From positions 59,852-123,851 of the forward strand of contig CAJJDP010000157.1 of NCBI GenBank assembly GCA_905182995.1: a stretch of 64,000 nucleotides of DNA. Reading direction: 5' to 3'. Source of the DNA: Paramecium octaurelia (lineage: Eukaryota; Ciliophora; Oligohymenophorea; Peniculida; Parameciidae). Under the pieces are notes generated by a model. It ran no database searches. It had not been told where the DNA came from and worked only from the letters and a program-made list of their open reading frames with translations. Below are positions 49,001 through 61,333 of this stretch, in pieces. The position numbers were made by a program, and so were the translations under genes. Position 1 is the stretch's first letter, and every line of letters starts with the position of its first letter.

Positions 49001-51412
49001 AATAAAACAGCAAGATGGGTTCCATAATCTACAGGTTATGGAGGAATCTGTGCATCATGCTCTGGAAATGTCATTCCAAATTACAATTCCCAAACATGTT
49101 AATGCTATTAATACATGACATAAAGTGATTGTAACAATGCTAGTGGTTAATCTTGTTATTGGTCAACAAATAACATCTGTACCCAATAAGTTTGTGCCAA
49201 TATTCTTAGTCAATCAGCATGTGCTTAAAACATAGCATGTATTTGGAATGCTGGTACTTGTTAAACCTTCACTTCATGCAGTTAAGTTGCTGGAACAGGA
49301 TTAAGTGCTTAACAATGTCTTAGTTATTCAATTCAATGCAAAGGGTACAACGGAGGAACATGCACTTCCACTCCAAATTATACATGTGGTACACTATTAA
49401 CACCAAATGCTTGCAGTGGTAATTATGGATCAGATGGTGTTTGCTTATGGAATTCAACTGCTACTCCTTCCATATGTATTCCAATAACAAATTGCACTTA
49501 AATTCCTTACCAACAAATTTGTAGCTATTACACTGAAGCCTGTTAATTTGTAAATAATACATGTCAATCACTTACCTGTGGTTACTTCACAACTCCAGCA
49601 TCATGCACATATTATGTATCATAACTTTACCCTGGATCAATTTAATAATGTCAATGGTCAGCATCTACTGCTACTTGTGTTAATTTCATCACATCTTCAG
49701 AATTAAATTCAGCCAATTGTGCAGCCAACACAGGATTCACCTATAGATGGGTTCCAACAAATGCCAATAATGGAGAAGGTTATTGTACTAAATGTATTAT
49801 AAATTCCATCAATGTACCTGGATAATGTGCTTGCAACTAATTGATTTACTAAAATGATTGCTAAGCAAATCCTTAATGTTCTTGGTCAACTACTGTATCA
49901 ACCCCAAGTTGTTATAATAAACCTTGCAGTCAAATTACTTAATAAGCAACCTGCAGTACCAATCCAAGATGCTCATGGTCATTTGCTTAAAATTTATGCT
50001 AACCATTTTCATCATGCTCAGAACTTGCTGGTGTCAATGCTGGTGAATGTGCTAGTTATTCAGTTTTCTGTGCAGCCATATCAACAACATATTTACCTCT
50101 TCAAAATAAGTATATTTGTGCAGGCACTCAAAATCAATGTACAGTTCTTAATCCATCAGGCACAGCCGGAGCAACAACTCCATCCAAATGTGAAAACACC
50201 TACGTTACTCAAGGTATCTGTTAATTTGACTCCGAAACTAAGACATGTAATAAAATCACTTAGTGCTCGGGAATTAATTCTCAATAGAAATGCCAATAAT
50301 TTAGTCGTTCTTGCTATTGGTAATTACCAACTGGAACAGCAACAAACGCCACTTGTGTACCTGCAAGTTGTACCTATTTCACCAATCAACAATCGTGCAC
50401 ATATTATTTGACTTCCTTAACAACATCTTCATCTTCGAAGGTCGTTCAATGTTAATGGTAACCAACTGGCTCATGCATAGAAGCTACAAATGTCTCAGCT
50501 GCCACATCAACCACCTGCTACTCCAACTCCTTCATGATGTCAAGATGGACTTCCACTTAAGCTGATTCGCCTAACGGATTCTGTGCATCATGCAGCTAAT
50601 ACAGTTTAAGCTAAACTTACAAGTCTGTTTGCTCATGCTCTGAATTATCACAATATGAATGTCAAGTTGCTTCCCCTTAGTGTGCATACAATCCAACAAC
50701 CTCAAAATGTGCTGCCCAAAACTGTACTTCCATTACATCTAAGTTCTCATGTGCTGCCAATCCTGCTTGCATCTACATTGGATCTTGCCAAGCCTATACA
50801 AAATCACCTACTGGTACAAATGTTGGATGTGTTAACATTACTAGTGCCACATCTCCTTTTGATTGCTTAACTGCTTCAGTCAATTGTCCAGAATTTAGTG
50901 CCAGTGCCACCAAAGGAAATCCTGGTACTTGCAATGTTCCATAATAATGCAGCAAGCAAGGTTCTTAAGCTCTATGTGAAGCCTACAATGCATAACTATT
51001 GACTGGTTATTGCGTTTGGAATGGTAGTAGTTGTTAAACTATTAATAATTGCAAATAGATTTCTGATGTTTCAGTCTGCAATTTATAAACTAGCAGATGC
51101 CAATGGAGTGTTGTTTTGAATTCTTGCATCACCCAATCATGCAATTCATATACTAATCAAGCAGATTGCACATATGTGTACACATCCTATTAACCTGGAG
51201 ATATTGCTCTTTGTGCCTGGGATCCCACCTACAATGAGTGTAGAAGCGCTCCCTTATCAAATTTAGATACCACTTAATATAATTAGACTAACACCACCTA
51301 ATGTTTTGTAAATACAGGTCACGTATATCACTTGGATGGAAATGATTGTACAAGGTGCTTCTAAAACATTTTAAGCATTCTTCTAATAACAATGCTCCTA
51401 ATATTAATTTGA
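46079..51412 (+). CDS. Cysteine-rich surface antigen (immobilization antigen family)
   Basis: 1,777-aa protein in one uninterrupted exon (1,778 codons, TGA 51410-51412). MKSYILFAILIGLGASQ is a signal peptide. The body is a long array of cysteine-rich modules with spaced C, W and T residues (for example CSCPQLTNQNDCNTLPGCQW, CSQITAA-like joints, SCYWNGTTCQSLTC), the hallmark of Paramecium surface antigens. The C-terminus ends CFQNILSILLITMLLILI, a hydrophobic tail suited to GPI-anchor addition. It is at the short end for the family, whose best-known members exceed 2,000 residues, and I see no large identical central repeats. These antigens coat cell and cilia and are expressed one at a time. 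Whether this copy is used cannot be read from sequence. Confidence 0.92.
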
Positions 51413-51679
51413 GAGTATTATCATTTACAAATATCAATAAACATTTTATTTATATGATTTCTTTTCTCTATGATTTTGCATTCCTTCATTCTTATCATCA
51501 AAAGTTTAAATTTACATTCCTTATTCAAATTAAATGAAAATAAATTAGTTTTATAATTTGACAATTAGATGATTTTGTTCAAAACTGACATATCTCAAGA
51601 AAAATGAGAATTTGATTATAAAAATTCTTAATTAATTATTTATACTAAAGATTTATGTCTTAAATATATGAATTGGCTT

Positions 51680-54207
51680 TCATAGTCTCTTTAAACTAAG
51701 GAACCCTTCTCCTTTTCCTCCACTATAACTAACTTAGAGTCTAGCTCTATTTGGTAATACAATAAAGTCTTAAGCGTTTAAACCTAAGGATAAATGCAAA
51801 GAAGATACCAGTATATTCAGAAGATTTCTTCTTTTGATCTAAGGTGGCTATGTTCTCTCCATTGATAAGGACAGAGACTGTTTATTTTTCTTTGGAGAAA
51901 AATGCGTAGGCAATGTGATAGACCCCAGGGGCAACAATCAAAATAGAGCTTTTTCCTTTTTCCCAAACAAAATTCTCAGGCAAAGTGTTAATGACTTCGT
52001 ATTCCCAAGGAATTAAATGATTTTGTGTTTCACCTGATCTCCACTAAAATCTAGCCACAATATTTTCTTAGCAAAGAGACTCATAGATTTAATTTTAACT
52101 TTTGAGATAATTAGATAAATCGTCTGCTGATACTTTAGTTTATAAATCATTGTGTATAGCTTCAAATGCTTGATTTATTTCAGGAATATCTAGATTTTAC
52201 TAATATAATACTTGCTTTAGTATCTAGAATGGTAATCATGTCTTATATTCCAGCTTTGAGCATCATGTCCTTTTATATTAAATCCAATGTATATTTGGTC
52301 AATTAAATATGTTTGGTTAAATCCTTCTGGTAGGCTCTTTCGTCCTAATCAATACAAAGTTTTTAGATAATGTTTTTTAACTCTTCAAAGTCTTAGTAAA
52401 GTACTCTTTGTTTTAAATTAATTTCTAATTGATTTAATTGCTATTCAAAAGACGATATCTTTTTAGTAACAATTTATGAGACTTCTTATTTGATATTTTT
52501 AAAGCCATCTTAACTAGAACCTGTCTTTTTGATCTCATTAACTCTCCTCTATAATTATTATTCAATTTAAACTTAGATATTCTACTCATCTTCATATGAT
52601 AATTATTTAGCTTTGACTTCGCTTATTTCCTTTATTTATTATAATAAAATACTTTATTCATCTATTGAACTTATCTTTACAATTGCTTAAATACTTGATC
52701 AGATTTAAATTCATCTAGATACTCCTGCATTTAATCTACCTTCTATTAAATATCCTTTTTTTATATTCTCATAGTATTAACTATTTTTTTAAGATCATCT
52801 AATTCTTCTCTCTTGTCATCATCCATTTGTTTTATATTCTCAGACAAGTTGTACAATTCTTCTGTCAATTTCTCTGATAAATGAGTAGATTTCATTATAG
52901 TTGTTTACATCTACTCACTGGTGAATTATTTAGATTCTAAGATTTCATTCCTTAATCGATCAAGGTCTGAAATAATCTCTTAAGAAAACTTATTAAATCT
53001 TTAAGAATAGCCATCCAATTCTCCCTAAAGTGAATTTATAGAATGAATATGTTTATCTAATTCCTTATTATCAACCTTCTTGTTTAATTGTTTTGTTACT
53101 CCATCAACTTATTATTTCATTTCCATCATCAATTAATTATTGTCTTGTAATCTTGATTCCACAATATTTTTTAAATCTTATTGTTGTTCTTTAATCACTT
53201 CTAATTAATGTATTTCAGCCTTGTTTTATAATGAATTGATTAGAATAGAGAAATCTTATCTATCAACTTTGACTTCTAAAATTGAAGCAATTTTGTCTAT
53301 CTAATCTAATGAAGCCTTTTAATCAAGATTTTAAATGATTGGCTATAGATCTTCTAGAGAAGAGTAATTTTACAAAATTTAATCTAATTCTTATTTACTA
53401 ATTTTTTTATTTACTGCCTATTGTACTTAGTGCTTACTAGCTTTCGTTTCAAGTAATTCATTCATTTCTTAGAGATTAGCCTTAAGTTCTACTTATTATG
53501 ATAATTGAGAGAAGTCTTTCATGTTTGGTACTTGTTAGAATTTCTTAGAAATTTATGTTTGTAGTTCTTCAATTTTGTGTTTCATATTTTGCATTTCTCC
53601 TTTGAATTCTCCTGATTATTATTTTTCTAACAATTACTTCATCTCATCAACATCAATTTTACTAATAAAATCATCATTCAAACAATATACTTGCTCAACA
53701 AATACTACATATCTGCCTTTAATACATAATCCTTCAATAAAACTTGAGAATCTTCGTAAGTAATTTTGGTATCAAGATTGGCAGCTATCTCTGCTATCGT
53801 TCTTGATATATCATTAATATTAGCTTTAAGTGCTAACCCTGAGTGAAGTTCATTTTTAGAAGCACGTGTAGAAAGTTGCTTTTCGATTTCTCGTATACTT
53901 TCTCCTTAAGATTTTACAACATCCGTTAAAGCCTTGAATGTCAATCTGATAATATCATTGATATTTTTCCATTCAGATTAAGACTATTGTTAACTTTAAT
54001 GCATTCTACCTACAGCAAATCTTCAACAATAGCCGTGCTATATGGATCATTATCTTCTCGATGATGCATATTTTAATTTTGAATTTCAGTTGATAATTAA
54101 ATATATAAAATTTCATTATACTTATTCTACATATAGACTTCATAACTAATATTAAAATTAGGAACTTTCTTTTTGAAATATTATTAACTATTTTCAAATC
54201 TATTCAT
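51680..54207 (-). CDS. Long coiled-coil protein with C-terminal beta-sandwich (C1q/TNF-like) domain
   Basis: 800-aa protein. From about residue 60 to 650 it is regular coiled coil with repeated units such as LLKDYVLKADMQYLLS, LASKHQVQQAVNKK-like and VDKKFL-like segments. The last 130 residues form a beta-rich domain: PWEYEVINTLPENFVWEKGK, GVYHIAYAFFSKEKQTVSVL, INGENIATLDQ, then LNAQDFIVLPNRARLQVSYS and GGKGEGFLSLKRL at the very end. This jelly-roll pattern resembles C1q/TNF-type ends of ciliate coiled-coil proteins. Five introns, 53984-54009, 53662-53690, 52630-52652 (ends AAG), 52190-52211 and 51784-51808, leave 801 codons to TGA 51680-51682. It is probably a structural or oligomeric cell-cortex protein. 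Confidence 0.65.
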
Positions 54208-54847
54208 CTTAGATTTAGGTAATAATTTAGATATATTAAAATATTATAATAATATCCATTTACTCTTTTGCTAATCTAAGATATTACTTAAATAGTTTGT
54301 ATCTATTATTTTAGCCAATACTAATAATAGATCTTATTCTAAGAGTAACTTTCAATTTCATCCTGTAATGCAGTAACAACATTCACTTTTTGTTCAAATA
54401 ACTATTTTTATGATAATATTAATCAATTTATGACAATCTATTATCGATAATGAAACTGTTTTAATTCTATCTTTTATTTTATTTAGAGTTATTTCAATTT
54501 CAGATACTAATTCTCCTATTATATGAATAATTCTAAATACTAAATAGATCTCTGCTATATTCAAATAAAGAGTAATATAGTAGTATGTTTGATTTTGAAA
54601 TAGAGAGCATCTATAAAGTAAAATATGTTTCCAAGCTTGTAGTCATAAAAATAAAGTAATAAATTATCAACGAAATTTAGTCAATTTATTCAGATTCCTT
54701 AATCTCAATTGATTTTTTCATTGGTTTTCAGAACTGCATTATTACTATAAAGGATTGAAATATTGGCTATTGTGATTTCAATCAAAGTATAAGATGGGAA
54801 TCTAAAAAATGAAATTTTAATTTTTATAATTGTATTATAAAATAGAA
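54208..54847. other. Intergenic gap between divergent genes
   Basis: 640 bp of AT-rich DNA between the starts of the coiled-coil gene and VPS8, so it must hold both promoters. No coding frame, RNA gene or clear regulatory motif recognised. Confidence 0.45.
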
Positions 54848-57800
54848 ATGATTAACTTAAGTTAAATACTAGAAGGAGACAATGGAGAGATTACATTTTT
54901 TGAGGACACTAGTTAAGTTGATTTGGAGGATATCCTTTAAGAAGATGATGAAGTTAGAGAGCAACTCAATCATATAAATAGTGATTCCTAGACTCTTGAG
55001 TGTAATAATCAAAATAATGAATCATTCATCTGTGATTAAGAGGAATTCATTTCTCCAATTTAAATAATGTCTTTGGGACATCACTCTAAAACTTTTGCTA
55101 TTTCAACAAATTATTTGATCAATTATTGGGAAAGATAGCTTGCATTATTCTCGAATAATAAGAATAACAAAACAATCTAAATTTAGGATGTGTCATATAT
55201 ATCAGTCAAAGGATAAATAATAGCTGTTGGATTTGAGAGTGGCTAAATCCACATCTATGAAGGAAGCCAATTAAAATTAGCTCATAAAATACAGGAACAT
55301 CAAACCACAATAATAGGCTTGAATATAGTTGATGTGTAAGCAAATGAGTTAGTTTTGGCATCCTCTGATTTAGATGGCAACGTCAAATTGATTAGAGTGG
55401 GTTAAAATTTATTCAGAAGTAAAATTGTAAGCAATACTATATTGAACAAGTTTGAGTATCCAGTTACTCAATTGATATCATAGCAATTTAAATATTCAGA
55501 TAGCGATAAAACAAGTTTACTCTTAACTTTAGGAAATAGCAATATGGTTATAACACTTTCCATCAATCCTGAAGTTAGAGTTATACATGTTTTCGATAAA
55601 CAGAAATCAAATAATGATCTCCATTGGGGCAAATGCAATTATGAAGGAAATCAAATATAATTATTATCCATTCAATGGAACTCATTTATTTAATTGATAA
55701 CCTTTTTGGAAAATTCACCTTGGTATTTTTCGTTCTATTCTGCTGAAACTCCTTTAATCGGGGCCAAATTCATTTCTGAAAACCTAATCATTGCTGCTAC
55801 TGAAGGTTAATTTTAGGTTCTTTACATTCCTTATTTCTCTAAAGGTAAGTATTGTTTTAAATCTGATAGCAAAGCAAAGATTTCAAACACTCATTTCCAT
55901 CAAAACATATATTGTTTAAGAGCAATAAGCAATGTCATCTACTTCATATCTGAAAATAAATTGTATTCATTGCATGCATTGAGTTGGTTATAATATTTAA
56001 AATCGTTAATCCAAAACGATTCCCCTCAATGGTCAATAGCATTAAGGTTTCTTGTCTAAGTCTACAGAGGCAAAGTGAAAGGCATGCCGAACTTAGAATT
56101 GGATGAAGATAGAAGTGCAATTCAAACATTAGCTCCTACTTTAATTACTAGTATTACTAATTCTAAGATGAATAGAGAATTGATATCAGCAGTTGTTTAA
56201 TTTATCCTTCTTTGTCAAATTCCATAACATTTGATGATAGTCCGATAAGGGTGTGAGAAATAATAGATTTTGGATGATTATTATAGAGTTTTGGAAATAC
56301 ATCTGAAGAAAATCACTTAATTGCCAAAGGAGATATTTTTTGATTTGGCAAACAAATTCTCTCCTGAGTCTTTCTAGAAATTAGTAATTAATTTAGATTT
56401 GAATTCTATTGATATTGGATACACATATGATGTTTGTCTGAGTAAAGAGATTTACACTCCATTATTNTAATGTCTTTGGGACATCACTCTAAAACTTTTG
56501 CTATTTCAACAAATTATTTGATCAATTATTGGGAAAGATAGCTTGCATTATTCTCGAATAATAAGAATAACAAAACAATCTAAATTTAGGATGTGTCATA
56601 TATATCAGTCAAAGGATAAATAATAGCTGTTGGATTTGAGAGTGGCTAAATCCACATCTATGAAGGAAGCCAATTAAAATTAGCTCATAAAATACAGGAA
56701 CATCAAACCACAATAATAGGCTTGAATATAGTTGATGTGTAAGCAAATGAGTTAGTTTTGGCATCCTCTGATTTAGATGGCAACGTCAAATTGATTAGAG
56801 TGGGTTAAAATTTATTCAGAAGTAAAATTGTAAGCAATACTATATTGAACAAGTTTGAGTATCCAGTTACTCAATTGATATCATAGCAATTTAAATATTC
56901 AGATAGCGATAAAACAAGTTTACTCTTAACTTTAGGAAATAGCAATATGGTTATAACACTTTCCATCAATCCTGAAGTTAGAGTTATACATGTTTTCGAT
57001 AAACAGAAATCAAATAATGATCTCCATTGGGGCAAATGCAATTATGAAGGAAATCAAATATAATTATTATCCATTCAATGGAACTCATTTATTTAATTGA
57101 TAACCTTTTTGGAAAATTCACCTTGGTATTTTTCGTTCTATTCTGCTGAAACTCCTTTAATCGGGGCCAAATTCATTTCTGAAAACCTAATCATTGCTGC
57201 TACTGAAGGTTAATTTTAGGTTCTTTACATTCCTTATTTCTCTAAAGGTAAGTATTGTTTTAAATCTGATAGCAAAGCAAAGATTTCAAACACTCATTTC
57301 CATCAAAACATATATTGTTTAAGAGCAATAAGCAATGTCATCTACTTCATATCTGAAAATAAATTGTATTCATTGCATGCATTGAGTTGGTTATAATATT
57401 TAAAATCGTTAATCCAAAACGATTCCCCTCAATGGTCAATAGCATTAAGGTTTCTTGTCTAAGTCTACAGAGGCAAAGTGAAAGGCATGCCGAACTTAGA
57501 ATTGGATGAAGATAGAAGTGCAATTCAAACATTAGCTCCTACTTTAATTACTAGTATTACTAATTCTAAGATGAATAGAGAATTGATATCAGCAGTTGTT
57601 TAATTTATCCTTCTTTGTCAAATTCCATAACATTTGATGATAGTCCGATAAGGGTGTGAGAAATAATAGATTTTGGATGATTATTATAGAGTTTTGGAAA
57701 TACATCTGAAGAAAATCACTTAATTGCCAAAGGAGATATTTTTTGATTTGGCAAACAAATTCTCTCCTGAGTCTTTCTAGAAATTAGTAATTAATTTAGA

Positions 57801-59812
57801 TTTGAATTCTATTGATATTGGATACACATATGATGTTTGTCTGAGTAAAGAGATTTACACTCCATTATTATATATCTGTCCAAGAAAGGAAGAAGATTTT
57901 CTGACTCCTTTGAACAAAATGTATGAGAAACATAAATAGGAACTATATGAAAAATGTTTATGGTTTATAGAAATCACATAGAAATAGATTCTATTTCCGA
58001 ATGACCAGATTCCATTAGAAATTTGGAAGAAAGCTGTGAGGTAATAGATGCTATGGTTGATGGAAGTATTGGACATATTTTAAAGTGAGAAATTATTCCA
58101 AATACTTACAACATATCTTAAACAACCTTGTTTTGGTGCTTTACATCATGAATCAGTGTATTCATATTTCAACATAACTTAAGAGAATTTATTGGCAACA
58201 AAGATATTTGAACAAGTAAGCAGCATTAAATAATAGTATTTACTTTAATATCTATTGTTTATCAGTAAGATAATTGACTAGATCAATGTCAAAGATCCAG
58301 AAAAATTATTATTACAAATATTTGAAATCAATAAATCTTATATTGATAATTATGTAGCTATGCCTGAAGATTTGGATCAGATCTTGTAAATAATTTATTA
58401 TTTAATGCCTCACACTTCATTAATTGAGCAGGCATATGAAAGCTAATGTGTTGATTACATAGCTTATTACTTTCTATCTTAAAATCAATTCAATGAAGCC
58501 GTTAAAATATTCTTTAATTACGAAGAATTTAAACTTCGAGTCTACAAATGGTTAGAATATCAACCCTACGATCCACTAATGCTAAATCATCTTGACAAGC
58601 TGCTTGAATTAGACCCTGAGAAATGTGCCAAAGTCTTCTAAAGCTGGCCCATAGAGACTTTATAAAAACTCATCATTTATCAGCCAAAAAGAGAATTATT
58701 ACATGTATTCAAATATTTATCCATTGATCTTTCTTAATTTCTTTAATTGAAACTAATTGAATTGATCAGTATTCATGAACCAGAAAATACCATTTCATGG
58801 CTGAAGAACAGGTAATATTAATTAGAAGATGTTGAACAAATATTCTAATAAACCAATAATATTGAAGGATTAGGATACATTATGGAGCAAAAAGGACTCT
58901 ATCAATAGTCAATCGATAATTACCTTTAGGTCTATAAGGAGGAGGCTAGAAATTATATTTTAACATTCCGAAATCAAGATAGAGTGTCTTAATTGTTTTA
59001 GAATCTAATGAGAGTCACTAAGATAGCTGTCTAATCAGATGATAATAATTAAGACTTCTATTTGTATATAGCACATCAAATCTTCAATCCGTTGATGCAT
59101 TAAACTCATTGGTGTAAGCTCAAAAGATCCTACGTGTTCAATCAGTAATTTAGCTAGCTCTTCATGCATTTGTTTCGCTATTCTCCAACAGAATTAATTA
59201 AAATAATAGAGATAAATCATGAGACATTTAATCAAGTCCACTTAAAGAGTAGTTTTATTACTGTTTTTAAGGAATTTGGATATGAAAAGTAATTAGTAGA
59301 AAAGATATCCAAGATAATTAGAAATGATAATATTAAATTGCTTAAGTTACTTTATTCTTTAATGAACAAATCTAATCTATATGAAATAATATGTATAGAG
59401 TGTTAACAACCATACACTTAGGATTAAGCAATTCTTTTGAAATGTGGTCATACAATGCATCCATTTTGCCTTGAAAACAAATATTGTCCAATATGTTAAA
59501 ATATATCAGCTTAATCAAGTATTTGTGGGTATATAATTTCATAGTGCTTGAAAGTATTGGAGTTGAAGAATTAAAAAAGTTTATCTTGAAATCTAACGTG
59601 GATAATTAATAATTGCAATTATTGAAAAATGTTGATGATATGGATTTTGAAGATAACTTTCTGTAATCAAGTACCCAAGATGATAAAGAAATGATGGAGT
59701 TAAGGTTGCTAAATAAAATGGATATATATGATTAATTAAGCGATTCAGCATTGTAATAGGTATTGAATTCATATAATTTTAGTACAATTCTTTTTTGGAT
59801 TAATATTTTTGA
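54848..59812 (+). CDS. VPS8: VPS8, CORVET tethering-complex subunit (interrupted by an assembly duplication)
   Basis: With the extra 1,403 bases removed and introns 59519-59544 (26) and 59760-59782 (23) spliced, 1,171 codons remain (1,170 aa, TGA 59810-59812). The N-terminal part is a WD40-like propeller (VKGQIIAVGFESGQIHIYEG, LVLASSDLDGNVKLIRVG). The middle carries the VPS8 signature SFQKLVINLDLNSIDIGYTY ... EEDFLTPLNKMYE, matching the 'DITSLDI...FISPMEKLF' region. A helical solenoid follows, ending in a RING-H2 (CIECQQ ... CGHTMHPFCL ... YCPIC). VPS8 binds Rab5 and tethers early endosomes. As present in the window, the duplicate shifts the frame (1,403 is not a multiple of 3), so automated gene models will break here. 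Confidence 0.88.
55065..56466. repeat. Assembly duplicate, copy 1 (1,402 bp)
   Basis: Ends at the single 'n' at 56467. The same sequence restarts at 56468, apparently without differences, and then continues into unique VPS8 sequence. An unmerged contig overlap is the simplest explanation. Confidence 0.9.
56468..57869. repeat. Assembly duplicate, copy 2 (1,402 bp)
   Basis: Repeats 55065-56466 at an offset of 1,403 bases. Collapsing the two copies gives one continuous VPS8 frame across the join. Confidence 0.9.
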
Positions 59813-59923
59813 TAGCTATCAGACTTTTTTGTATACTCTATATAATTGTTTATAAATAAAAATGCAGTTATTTCATTTAATTTAACATAGAAATTAATTT
59901 AAAAAACATCTTCATTCTACATA

Positions 59924-61333
59924 ATGCTTTGTGAACACAAAGGAGTATAATCATTCTGTACATGTTGCCAATAACTTATCTGTGAATTGTGTATTTGCTG
60001 TAAAGATCCAAAAAAAATAAATGTGCCAAACATTGATTTAAATGTGCTTTGTTAAAGATGTGACCAAACTTCAGCATTAATCAGATGTGAACAGTGTATG
60101 TTTCAATTCTGTTAAGAATGTTTTCAATCAGTTCATAAAATTGGAAAATTCTCAATTCATACCAAAATAGAAATCAATTAAGATCTACACTAATAAATAG
60201 TCAAATAAATGTCTCTAATCACAGAACTTGAATAATACTCTTAAGAATAAATAACTTCTGTTTTGAGATATTTCGATTAGATCTAAGAAGTATTGGATAG
60301 GAAGAAAAAACAGTTTCTTGATGCTATATCCAATTATCGCTTTTAATAAATGAAAATGCTTAAATAAAGAATAAACATCATTGAAGCAGCTGTCAAAATA
60401 AACTCAGAGCGATCTTTTGAAATTCCTGAATGCTTGAATTACTAAAAGGAAACATTTCATTTAACCTCAAAAGAATAAATTATTGAATTAATCTTAAATA
60501 TTGATGCTTAGAAAGTCCTTGATTAAAGCACTCTTAGTCCTCGAAGAATTCATACTTAGGCCAGTGTGAAAAGGAGTGCCAGTTGTAAAAAATTGGAAAC
60601 TTAAGAAAAAATTGTTGAGGTTTGTGAAATTTTTGAGAGGAGAAAATTTATTAAATAATTGTGTTAATCGAATTCTATATAGTTAAATTGGACTCATTCA
60701 AAATAAAAGGTTGACTATAATTTAGAAATGGGAATAGGGATGAAAATCAAAGGAGTTGAATAGTTTAAATAGATTTATTTAGGTACGGATCCGTAATTTA
60801 TAATTAATGGACTATAAGCTAAAACCAATTATAAATTTAGAGTTTAAAGCATATTTGAAAACAAGACAAGTGAATTCAGTGAAATCTTGAATCTAACTAC
60901 TCCTCAATAATAAACTGTAGAGGATAGTCTAATAATTTCAAAGAAAATTATAAATAATGATATCTAGGTTTAATTTGAGAAGCCTGGATTAGTGTTAGGC
61001 ACAAATCCATTATATTTTGGAGTATGGTCTTGGGAAATAAAATTGATAATTAACGGAATAATTGAAGACTTGACAGCCAGCTTAGTTGTTGGAGTAGCTA
61101 ATAAATAGAGAAAGATTATTGGAACTACATTGAATTATGGGTATCAAAGAGAATCCTTGATTATTAAAGTCTTAGTTGATATGGACAATAAATGCATGAC
61201 TATAACCTCAAAGATGCATCCAAATGGAGAGAGATTTTAAAATCTAATAGGGCCAGTGTTTCCAGCATTTTAGAACAAAAATACTCATAAGGGATCAGGG
61301 TGTAGATTATTGATATAATATTAATAATAATGA
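59924..61333 (+). CDS. B-box zinc finger / fibronectin III / SPRY protein (TRIM-like)
   Basis: 469-aa protein in one exon (470 codons). The start is a cysteine/histidine array: MLCEHKGVQSFCTCCQQLIC, then CCKDP, LCQRCDQTSALIRCEQCMFQ and FCQECFQSVHKIGKFSIHTK, i.e. two B-box-type zinc fingers and no RING. A coiled coil follows (about 90-180), then an FN3-like stretch (YKFRVQSIFENKTSEFSEIL) and a C-terminal SPRY/B30.2-type beta domain (YFGVWSWEIKLIINGIIEDL ... DNKCMTITSKMHPNGERF). The order B-box, coiled coil, FN3, SPRY is that of TRIM9/MID-class proteins without the RING. Target unknown. Its TGA stop (61331-61333) overlaps the ATG of the next gene. Confidence 0.75.

Noticed and set aside
55845-55869. 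25-nt GTA...TAG candidate intron in VPS8
   Set aside because: Removing it shifts the frame away from the conserved downstream sequence; reading through keeps the VPS8 match.
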